NCBI RefSeq assembly: GCF_010015445.1
Contig: NC_053112.1
Coordinates: forward strand, 5,855,964-5,919,963
Origin: Perca fluviatilis
Lineage: Eukaryota; Chordata; Actinopteri; Perciformes; Percidae
Direction: 5' to 3'
DNA: 64,000 nt
Part shown: one piece after another, positions 55,531-64,000 of the stretch
How positions within the stretch are numbered: the stretch's first letter is position 1
Layout of the letters: every line of letters begins with the position of its first letter
Translations under genes and position numbers: made by a program
Notes under the pieces: generated by a model
What the model was told of the DNA's origin: nothing
Seen by the model: the letters and a program-made list of their open reading frames with translations, nothing else
The model's database searches: none

Positions 55531-57057
55531 AAGTGGGATATATTAATTTCTTTTAAATGCATGCAAAAGCTACGGACGCAAGAATTGATTGTTCACTATC
55601 AACATCAAATCTTTACACATATTGTACAAATGACAACAAAACATGATAGGGCAGCCTTAATGGTACACACTCTACCTAGTGAGTGTGAGCTGCCTTGACG
55701 ATCATGATTATTCATTATCTAGATAGTGTCCAGATTATTAATTCATTGATGAATCTGACAGCCAGCAATCACAGCATTCACATGTTTTTTTATATAAATT
55801 ACAGTATATTATGCACCATAAATAATCATTGTCATAGTGTAGCCTCCCCGGCTGAAAGATGGTCTTCATGGTTGGATGGTTTATTCACTTTCTATGCAGA
55901 AATCAACCTAAATAAAAAGCCTAGTACAATATTAAAATGATTCTCCTTTGAACTTTTTTCACATCCAATATACCTTAGTAATTGCATTTCTATCTCTCAA
56001 GTTAGCTACACCGTTTCATGTAGCTAAACAGGCTCATTAGCCTGGTAATTAACTGCAGGCTAAAATATGTTGACATGCTAGCTTTACTTGCACATACTCA
56101 TCTCCAAGTCCGTAAAACTCTTAAACGGTATATCATAAAGTGACTGACAATACAAACGATATAAGAGTAAACACTGACAAACCTTGTTCCTTTATCAGCC
56201 AGATGATAAACGAGATAAGCATACACCATGCTTTCTTTTGCAGAGTATCAGCAGCACATGTTGCCCATGGCCTCAGCCCGCTTATAATACTTCCGGTTTC
56301 GGTCTTTTCAAAAATAAAAGCGCTAGCTAGCAAGTTAGCTAGCTTTAGTTAACCAAAATGACAATGTTCTCTGGCAGAAGTTTCTGCAATTAACTTATGT
56401 TAGAACTAACATAACAGCCAAGCTAGCTCTAAGTGACCCACATATTAGTTTGTTTCACTCATTTAATAATCTATAGCAGTTTCCAGCGTTAGCGTTTTTA
56501 TTTTGAAAAGATCGAAACCGGAAGTATATATTTGTTCCCACAAGCGGGCAAAGTGTGCAGCTCATACAAGCAAAACGTTTTATGTTTAACTTGTTTAGCA
56601 CCTGGTTGATAATGGGATAAGGTTGGTCATTGTTTCCTCTAATATTGTTTGTATTTTGAGTCACTTTATGATATGCTGTTAAAGAGTTTTACAGACTTGG
56701 AGATGAGTAAGTAAAGCTAGCATGTCAACATTAGCCTGCAGTTAATATTACCAGGCTAATGAGCCTGTTTACATAAAAAGGTGTAACTTCAGAGATAGAA
56801 ATGCAATTACTACAGTATACTGGATGTGATAGAAGGTTCAAAGGAGAACCATTTTATATTTAATTGAATATTTTATTATAATTAAGGTTGATTTCTTAAA
56901 AACAAGTGAATAGGAATGGGAAGTAACACTCAATGTAAGCACTCAAAGGGTAATTTAGAATAATATATGTGTAAAAGGGGTTAAAATAAAAAAGATGGAT
57001 ACGTTTAAACTAAAAGTATTTAGTTTTCGTTGTTTTCTCAACTCTTACAGTTGTTAG

Positions 57058-57130
57058 ATGCCATGTGTTCAAGGCATGTTTGAAACTGCAAAGGAAAAAT
57101 TAAGTCTTGGTGAACCATTAGTTAAAGAGA
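57058..57130 (+). other. right-arm-only segment with possible exon
   Basis: About 56915-57125 has no counterpart in the left arm. It includes CTCAACTCTTACAG, an acceptor-like site, and a frame MFETAKEKLSLGEPLVKETI. Whether it was ever coding is unknown. Confidence 0.25.
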
Positions 57131-57461
57131 CCATCCCTCAGCCGGGGAGGCTACACTATGATAATGATTATTTATGGTTCATAATATACTGTGATTTATA
57201 TAAACAAACATGCAAATGCTGTGATTGCTGGCTGTCCGATGCATCAATGCATTATTCTGGACACAATCTAGATAATGGATAATCATGATCGTCAAGGTAG
57301 CTCACCACTCACTAGGTAGTGTGTGCCATTAAGGCTGCCCTATCAAGTTTTGTTGTCATTTGAGTGTACAATATGTGTAAAGATTGGACGGTGATATAGT
57401 TAACGATCAATCCTTGCATACGTAGCTTTTGCATGCATTTAAAAGAAATTGATCTTCCCAC

Positions 57462-57634
57462 TTGGTTTGTTAGGTTTCAAGAGAGGAAAACTATCCAGGA
57501 GACATGACAGTGAAGATGACGAGAGTGGGAAAATATCCAGTGTAATCTCCATACAGGACTCAAACTGTTATAGTGCTGAGTCTTCAGTGGAAAGAAAGAT
57601 GAGAACTGACTCAGTCAAACTCAGAATCAAATGA
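57462..57634 (+). pseudogene. exon-like open segment, right-arm copy
   Basis: After TTTGTTAG the frame GFKRGKLSRRHDSEDDESGK, then ISSVISIQDSNCYSAESSVE and RKMRTDSVKLRIK, ends at a stop. The composition (basic, then acidic and Ser-rich) and the acceptor-like start resemble a last coding exon. I do not recognise the protein. It may be a gene piece picked up by the transposon or the end of a lost transposase. Confidence 0.4.
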
Positions 57635-57779
57635 AAACCTTGTTTACATTTTGCATATGTGTGCATAACAGAAAGTTGTCATGAAGATTTTATTTCACAT
57701 TGACAATGTTTCATTAATGTTTAAAAGCTGTATTAATGTTTAAGTCAAAGAGTACTAATAAACTGTAAATCATTGTTTA

Positions 57780-58960
57780 GTAATGTTTATTCAGCACTGT
57801 TATGCATTTATCAAATGTAAGTTAAGGTGCATATGTTCTTAACTCTAGAATAAGTCTCAAAGAGCATGCATAACTGTTTAATTATGGTTTATTAAGGCTC
57901 ATTCAGTATTGTTATACATTGATTAAGTCATAGTTAAGGTGCATATGTTCTCTACTTTACAATAAGTCTACCAAAGAGCATTAATAACTGTTAATTGATG
58001 GTTTATTAAGGCTTATTCAGTATTGTTACACATTAATTAAGTGTTAGTTAAGGTGCATATGTTCTCTACTTTACAATAAGTCTACCAAAGAGCATTAATA
58101 ACTGTTTATTGATGGTTTATTAAGGCTTATTCAGTATTGTTACACATTAATTAAGTGTTAGTTAAGGTGCATATGTTCTCTACTTTACAATAAGTCTACC
58201 AAAGAGCATTAATAACTGTTTATTGATGGTTAGGTAAGGCTTGTTCAGCATTGTTACACATTAATTAAGTATTAGTTAAGGTGCATATGTCCTCTACTTT
58301 ACAATAAGTCTACCAAAGAGCATTAATAACTGTTTATTGATGGTTTATTAATGCTTATTCAGTATTGTTACACATTAATTAAGTGTTAGTTAAGGTGTTT
58401 ATGTTCTCAACTTTACAATAAGTCTACCAAAGAGCATTAGTAAATGTTAAGTGATGGTTTATTAAGGCTTATTCAGTATTGTTATATATTAATTAAGTGT
58501 TAGTTAAGGTGCATATGTTCTCTACTTTACAATAAATCTACCAAAGAGCATTTATAAATGTTTATTAATGGTTAGGTAAGGCTTATTCAGTATTGTTACA
58601 CATTAATTAAGTATTAGTTAAGGTGCATATGTTCTCTACTTTACAATAAGTCTACCAAAGAGCATTAATAACTGTTAATTGATGGTTTATTAAGGCTTAT
58701 TCAGTATTGTTACACATTAATTAAGTGTTAGTTAAGGTGCATATGTTCTCTACTTTACAATAAGTCTACCAAAGAGCATTAATAACTGTTAATTGATGGT
58801 TAGGAAAGGCTTGTTCAGCATTGTTACACATTAATTAAGTATTAATAAAGGTGCATATGTTCTCCACTTTACAATAAGTCTACCAAAGATTATTAATAAC
58901 TGTTTATTGATGGTTAATTAAGGCTTATTCAGTATTGTTACACATTAGTTAAGTGACCAT
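57780..58960. repeat. 113-bp tandem array, right arm (about 10 copies)
   Basis: Mirror of the left array: units contain ACTTTACAATAAGTCTACC and TTACACATTAATTAAGTGTT. Several neighbouring units are nearly identical. Confidence 0.93.
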
Positions 58961-60107
58961 TTAAGGTTAAGTAATGCTTATATAGCATGCACAAGGTTAA
59001 TGTCTATATGAAGACCAAGGAAGAAGCAAACCTCTGCATGGAGACTATGGAGTATTTTCCCTGATCTCACCCTCTACCAAAAGTAAGTCATGTGTTGGAG
59101 GATGGACAAATATAGTGGACAAAGGTATGTGAAAAACCATGACCCTGTAAATAAACAATAAAAAAAAAGTTTTCTCATAATGACATGGCTTGGCCGTGAA
59201 CCTCAAGACACATGCTATCAAACATCTTCATCAACCACCTAGTAATATTAAGAAATACCTTCATCAACATCAACTAAGGCTTTACTTAGACACTTTAATT
59301 AGCTTTTATTTCCAGTTCAGGCTTTTTAGTACATTACCTAATGTTAAAATATACACCTTAGTTAACTGTTATTAACAGTTGGTCAAGGCTTGTTACTGCA
59401 TTAACTAATGGTTAAATAGACACCTCAGTTAACTGTTATTAACAGTTATTCAAGGCTTATTATTCCATTTACTAATGATATAATAGACACCTTAATTAAC
59501 TGTTTTTAATAATTAGTGAAGGCTTATTACTGCATTTACTAATGGTAAAATAAACACCTTAGTTAACTGTGATTAACAGTTAGTTAATGCATCAACTAAT
59601 GGTAAATAATGCATCAATTAATACCTTAGTTAACATGAGCATTGTTAATAAATGTTTATTAGACAATTTATTCAACCCTTAATAACGGTTAGTTAATGCT
59701 TATTAATGCATTAACTAATGCTTATTAATGTACCCTTATTGTAAAGTGTTACCTGTTGTTTTAAGGGTCACGACAGAGGTTTTGTCTGAATTCCTCTTCT
59801 CATATACAGATCGATACTACAGCTGGAACGATATGCTTTTGTCCCGATTCAATTTATATTGCAATAATTATTTTTTAATTGCAATTCTAGAAGTATTGTG
59901 ATTCTATAGTATTTGAGTTTTGCGATTTACTTTTCCTTCTTTAACCAAAACCAGTTGAGTAACACACTTCTAGAGACAGTATATCATTAACATTTCTAAA
60001 AACTAGAAATAGTTTATCAAGAAGAATGCACATCACATGTCAGTCAGTCAATCTGACATTCATTTCATTTGGTAAAGAAGAACATAACATTGGTAAAATA
60101 TATACTG

Positions 60108-60192
60108 TGTGTGTGTGCGTCACCCTCTGTCTGTGTGTGTGTGTGTATGTGTGTGTGTGTGTGTGTGTCTCTCTCTCTCTGTCTCTCTGTCT
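60108..60192. repeat. (GT)n and (CT)n microsatellite
   Basis: GT-rich run followed by CT repeats at the deletion junction of the snrpb2 duplicate, in the place of exons 4-5 and the CT tract. Confidence 0.9.
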
Positions 60193-60290
60193 ATTTTGTG
60201 AAGCACTTTGTAAGATAGATTATGAAAAGCGCTCTATAAATAAAGATTAGTATTGACAGGGTTTCTTTGTGTGTTTTTTGTCCTCTGCAG

Positions 60291-60411
60291 GTTTCCTGGT
60301 TTCAAAGAGGTGCGACTGGTCCCGGGGAAACACGACATCTCCTTCGTGGAGTTTGAGAGCGAGACGCAGGCGGGCGTGGCTAAAGACGCACTGCAAGGCT
60401 TCCGGATCACA
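60291..60411 (+). pseudogene. snrpb2: copy of snrpb2 last exon, truncated
   Basis: 121 bp with one visible change (C to T, at GTTTCCTGGTTTC) relative to 26065-26185. It keeps the TCCTCTGCAG acceptor. Homology stops at CGGATCACA and then runs into ATTACGAAATTAA, which gives no RRM2 end. Confidence 0.9.
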
Positions 60412-60414
60412 TTA

Positions 60415-61470
60415 CGAAATTAAATCTTTTAGAACGTGATACCATTAATTTATTGTGAAGATTTACGTGTTGGGGTCACGTTTTTTGAACTAATGTATTT
60501 CAAATGAGAAGCATCTTACATAATCACAGCACGAATCTTTCTGCCAGTCGGGCTGCAGCAGAGAAGCTGGATACAGCTTTTATATTATTGGTATTTTTAG
60601 CCCAATAATCGCTGTTTTAATCAACATTTATTTACCAGATCTTATCACGGTTTATATGTATTTCTTTTAATGTTATTATTTCGGTCTATTTTGGCCAGGG
60701 AAGCTACATTGCTTTGTTGTTTATTGATATTTTTTAAACTATAACGCTACATCTATCAACATTTATTTAGCTGTTATCATGGTATGCATTTCTTTATTAT
60801 TACCGGTGAAATATTACAGTAAATAAGACAGAACAGTAGGCTACAATATGAGCCAAGCTGGCGCATTCAAAGCCGATGTCCCACGATGCAATGCGGGCAT
60901 TCATTCACAGAATCAGACAGCGATCAGCGGGTCTATAACGCCAGTATCGCTTCAATGTACGTAAGGGATCATGTAGAGCGTTGTTATAGCGACTACAACA
61001 ACAACGGGGTGATCAGGACCCCGACGCCAATCTTCTTCTAGCGGATTTATTGATAGCTCTCCTCCAGAGGGAACAGAACTGCGTCCATGGCAACGCTCTG
61101 GCAACGGTGTGTTATACTTAGCAACGGTCTGTTATCAAGAAAATAACAGACCGCATTCTAAATTAGAATTCAAGCAAGCCATGTAATAAATATGTATAAT
61201 CAGTAGTTTTGTCTCCAGCAACAACACGTAGCTCAGTTTTGTTCCAGTAAGTTATGCATCGTAATAACGTTTAAAAAAATCAGCTGAAGACTCCGGAAGT
61301 GACGTCGTAATTACCGCTCGGCGGATAGAAAAGATACAAATACATAATATTCGTAATATTGATGTTTTTGTCTAATGTTGTATTTGAGGAGTTAAACAAT
61401 AAAGATAGCATCAATAATAAAATACAGTTTCATGTATTTGTCTCATGTATTGTGTTCTCGGCCGGCCGGT
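60415..61470. other. unassigned sequence right of the snrpb2 duplicate
   Basis: No gene is supported. CAGCTGAAGACTCCGGAAGT at 61283 recurs with changes at 62449 with its downstream TAATTACC segment, so a dispersed or duplicated repeat is present. Confidence 0.4.
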
Positions 61471-61474
61471 GGGC

Positions 61475-62984
61475 AGCCGCAATCTGTAACGGAATGAAGC
61501 CGAACACGTCCTCCCACCCACCCCGGAAGAACTACAAGTGCTCAAGCTTTGTAACAGATTCTGGGCCACGTCTATAGTGGGAGTTGTAGTTTTTAAATAT
61601 ATTGGTATATTTCTCATAAGTAGAAGTTGGTAGTGTAGAATTTTGGATACATCATGGGTTTTTTTGGGATGGGGAACACACTGGGGTCATAAAAATAGAA
61701 TCATTAAAGGTATAGTGGAGGATTTTCTTTTTCCGGGTGGATCATCAAGACTATCGGTCCTCCTGGTTGTCAATCATTCTGGTGATATGTTTACGTCCCT
61801 AGCTTCCAGGTGTATATGTGTGGTGAGCTTGAGCTACGGTTTCAGCCATTCATTGAAGCATTGAAGCTTTTGGGAGAATATTTCACATGCTGGCGTGCGC
61901 TAAAAGCACAGGTTGGGCTTCCCACTGATGCCTCAGTCGCGAAGTTTCTACTCCACAGGTAAAATTTAGCTGTCTAATTGGAGAAATCCGTTTTAAAATC
62001 CCTGTAAATAAAAGTTTATTTTAGTTATGTTTTGTGAATGCTAGACCTGGCACAAGTCACGCACCGCGCACACACGGTAAACATCTCAATTTGTGGAAAA
62101 GTGCAAATCTTCTTTTGGAAAGTAGGCTTGTATGAACCATGCCGACAGCAACTTGTAAACAGTGCACTCTCGTGCACACGTTTAATAGGCGTTCCCTCTC
62201 GGGAGCAGGCAGAGTGTTGAGCATGTGAATTTTTTCAAAAAGTACAGAGGGCGGTTCTTTTCTAAAATTTGGGAAAATCCTCCACTATACCTTTAAATTG
62301 GTAAAAATAGCTTATTACCATATTTGACAGTGCTTACAGTGGATAAACTTTGGAGACCATATCTACATGATAGCTGAGGTCCAGAGCTTTCTATAACAGC
62401 TCGTCCGATGTGTGGAGCACCTTCTGTTGCTAAATGACATCAGCTGAAGACTCCGGAATTGACGTAGTAATTACCACTCAGTGAATAGAAAAGATTGCTG
62501 CACGTAAAAAAATAAAACAAAATTCTGCACGTTGTATGTAAGAATGTATACAATAAAAATACCAATAATAAAAAGATTGTGTTTTATGCTAAGCACTTTG
62601 ATTTGCCTTGTCGCAGAAAAATACTAGGCCTATAGCCTATAAACATTATAAAAAGCTCTGGACCTCAGCTATCATGTAGATATGGTCTCCAAAGTTTATC
62701 CACTGTAAGCACTGTCAAATATGGTAATAAGCTATTTTCACCTATTTAACGATTCTATTTTTAAAATCTGATGACATCAGTGTGTTCCCCATCCCAAAAA
62801 ACCCCCCAGGGTGTATCCAAAATTCTACACTACCAACTTCTACTTATGAGAAATATACCAATATATTTAAAAACTACAACTCCCACTATAGACGCGGCCC
62901 AGAATCTGTTACAAAGCTTGAGCACTTGTAGTTCTTCCGGGGTGGGTGGGAGGACGTGTTCGGCTTCATTCCGTTTCAGATTGA
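61475..62984. mobile_element. foldback element split by a MITE
   Basis: 61480-61710 (CAATCTGTAACGGAATGAAG, then GTCCTCCCACCCACCCCGG) pairs with 62745-62983; 62298-62395 (CAGTGGATAAACTTTGGAGA) pairs with 62650-62742. The left arm is therefore cut by the element 61705-62296. Arms are about 330 bp in all. Confidence 0.8.
61705..62296. mobile_element. TTAA-type MITE (about 590 bp)
   Basis: TTAAAGGTATAGTGGAGGAT at the left and ATCCTCCACTATACCTTTAA at the right, perfect inverted ends with TTAA. Inserted in the left arm of the foldback. Confidence 0.8.
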
Positions 62985-63485
62985 TGTCGCCCGTGTGGGA
63001 TATAGATACACACGCTTTGCTGACCAAATGACTTATGTTCCTATAATATACTGCCTAATTATTACAGCAAGCTGCCTAGACTTAACGAGCTAAAAGTATG
63101 CTGCACGGGAACAGAACCAAGGCTGCACACAGGTGGCCTGCATCATGCAAAGGAGGACATGTTCCTCTGTGGAATGCAGTAAGCAAGGACGGAGGACACC
63201 AAGACCTGGCACAGTCACAATCCATCAAAAGCAACAGCCCACTTTGTAGAGACAGATGTTCGTGTGTGATATGTAACTGCCCTTGTTAAACTTCAATAAA
63301 AGACAGGCAAAAGAGGAAGAGAGTCAGAGCTCACTGGTGAGAAGCAGACTGCGGAGTCTGCTAGCAGTGATGCTCTCCTTCTATAGAAGCCTATTGTATT
63401 AATACATATCTGTGTCTGTGAAGTTATTGCTATCTATTTCAGAGAAGAAGTCCTCACCTGGGAGTGCACCTTGGAAACCACGACA
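62985..63485 (+). mobile_element. 5' LTR of an endogenous retrovirus-like element
   Basis: It is bounded by TGTCG and CGACA, a 5-bp inverted pair with the canonical TG/CA ends, 501 bp. AATAAA lies at about 63296, followed by a segment up to GGAAACCACGACA. It is inserted at the end of the right arm of the foldback element. The 3' LTR and coding part are beyond the window, so the target duplication cannot be seen. Confidence 0.75.
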
Positions 63486-63487
63486 AT

Positions 63488-63505
63488 TGGGGGACCCGTC
63501 CGGGA
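63488..63505 (+). promoter_or_regulatory. retroviral primer-binding site
   Basis: TGGGGGACCCGTCCGGGA begins two bases after the LTR end. It resembles the tRNA-Pro primer site of gammaretroviruses (TGGGGGCTCGTCCGGGAT), with a few changes. Confidence 0.7.
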
Positions 63506-63840
63506 TAAAAAACAAAAAAAGGATTCTTCAAATTGGTTGGAAAAGTTCGGTCCAAGGGTGAAAAGTCGCTTGAACATCTGGCCATAAATAAGGTAAGCAG
63601 ACCATTATTCTGCATTGACTATTCTAAATCAAGGGTGTTCAACGTCTTATTAACCCACAGAACGCTAAAATTAATTAATTAAATACATAGTGACAACTTC
63701 CATTTCTATAAAGGTACAGGAAATATGGTATGGTTTATGGAACAAATATGAGGAAATATTTGTGAAAGTCTGAGTTTGGCAACTCCACCCGTGTCCTGAC
63801 GAGGAGCGGTTTTGGCTGGGTTGAAACACCCGAGAATTGA
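63506..63840 (+). other. leader region of the LTR element
   Basis: A-rich leader with a good donor-like site (ATAAGGTAAGCAG near 63588). No gag frame starts in the window. Confidence 0.5.
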
Positions 63841-63864
63841 GACATCTTAAAAACAAAAAGGTTA

Positions 63865-64000
63865 AGTTAAGGTTAATAAGTCCTCCATAGTAGAGGTAAG
63901 TCCCAGGTAATTGTATGGGTAAGTCCTCCATAGTAGAGGTAAGTCCCCCGGGGTAAGTCCTCCATAGTAGAGGTAAGTCCCAGGTAATTGTAGGGGTAAG
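63865..64000 (+). repeat. tandem repeat of GTAAGTCC-type units, running off the edge
   Basis: Units AGTCCTCCATAGTAGAGGTA and GTCCCAGGTAATTGTA(T/G)GG alternate, about 33-65 bp period. AGGTAAGTCC recurs several times. Confidence 0.85.

Larger units (their letters stand above)
52833..59753. mobile_element. giant palindromic DNA transposon, nonautonomous (6921 bp)
   Basis: The ends GGTAACACTTTACAATAAGG and CCTTATTGTAAAGTGTTACC are perfect inverted repeats. Flanks TGTTGTTT at 52825-52832 and 59754-59761 are an exact 8-bp target duplication. Nearly the whole element is an inverted repeat with the centre near 56400: termini, 68-bp units, a 180-bp segment (53390-53570 against 58990-59215), 113-bp arrays, exon-like piece and inner arms pair in mirror order. 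No transposase was found. The 8-bp duplication is compatible with hAT, P or related superfamilies; I cannot place it further. Confidence 0.9.
52300..60411 (+). pseudogene. snrpb2: partial snrpb2 duplicate (intron 3 to last exon), interrupted
   Basis: 52310-52420 matches the snrpb2 intron near 23300-23370 and 23915-23935; 52810-52824 plus 59762-59850 continues that intron (TAGAATAGAACAT, GAGCTGGAACGAT-like); 60195-60411 matches 25970-26185 with the splice acceptor. Coding exons 4 and 5 are absent. The duplicate contains a TTAA MITE (52420-52808) and the 6.9-kb palindromic element. It cannot encode a full protein. Confidence 0.8.

Noticed and set aside
53211..59375. Two nearly identical 61-codon frames beginning MAVNLKTHAIKHLHQPPSN, one in each palindrome arm
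   Set aside because: Identical because the arms are inverted copies; sequence is low-complexity unit DNA with no acceptor, domain or coding signal. Kept only as part of the transposon.

Overview
This is nuclear DNA from a ray-finned fish, most likely a percomorph. Three things point there: the head-to-head pair kif16b and snrpb2 (an arrangement I know from human chromosome 20), a tandem cluster of fish-type TRIM E3 ligases, and a very dense load of fish-style repeats (Tc1, hAT-like and TTAA-type MITEs, tRNA SINEs, LINE tails with microsatellite ends). Genes have short coding exons with GT-AG introns. Most long open frames in the window are microsatellite or minisatellite translations and are not annotated as genes.

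Layout. 224-18609 (minus): the first seven coding exons of kif16b, an endosomal kinesin, covering residues 1-233 of the motor domain; the rest lies off the left edge. Its introns hold MITEs, SINEs and three minisatellites. 18610-20640: kif16b/snrpb2 intergenic region with an MITE-like block and a 46-bp minisatellite whose units each carry a TATA-like motif. 20640-26446 (plus): complete snrpb2 (U2 snRNP B''), six coding exons, 219 residues. 27350-44400: two tandem copies of a block with a THAP-like exon and a RING/B-box/coiled-coil/SPRY TRIM gene on the minus strand. The first TRIM is intact (549 aa) and the second has a one-base frameshift. A third, diverged TRIM (515 aa, shortened coiled coil) lies at 48119-49666. 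The first block gained a complete 1632-bp Tc1 element, a 1407-bp retroposon with an open frame for a small membrane-anchored protein, and a 1272-bp foldback Tc1 MITE. The second block keeps near-empty counterparts of the Tc1 and retroposon sites.

52300-60411: a recent partial duplicate of snrpb2 (intron 4 to last exon, exons 5 and 6 missing). Inside it sits a 6921-bp almost wholly palindromic DNA transposon (52833-59753) with an exact 8-bp target duplication, arms with arrays of 113-bp units, and exon-like interior sequence. 61475-62984 is another foldback, split by a TTAA-type MITE. From 62985 to the right edge is the 5' LTR, primer-binding site and leader of an endogenous retrovirus-like element; its leader ends in a short tandem repeat full of splice-donor-like motifs.

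kif16b and snrpb2 are housekeeping genes with divergent promoters. The TRIM cluster is probably part of fish antiviral ubiquitin ligase repertoires. Most of the rest is nested transposable elements whose insertion order can be read from target duplications and from paralogous near-empty sites. All coordinates and splice sites were read by eye; family names rest on recognition of motifs, with no database search.
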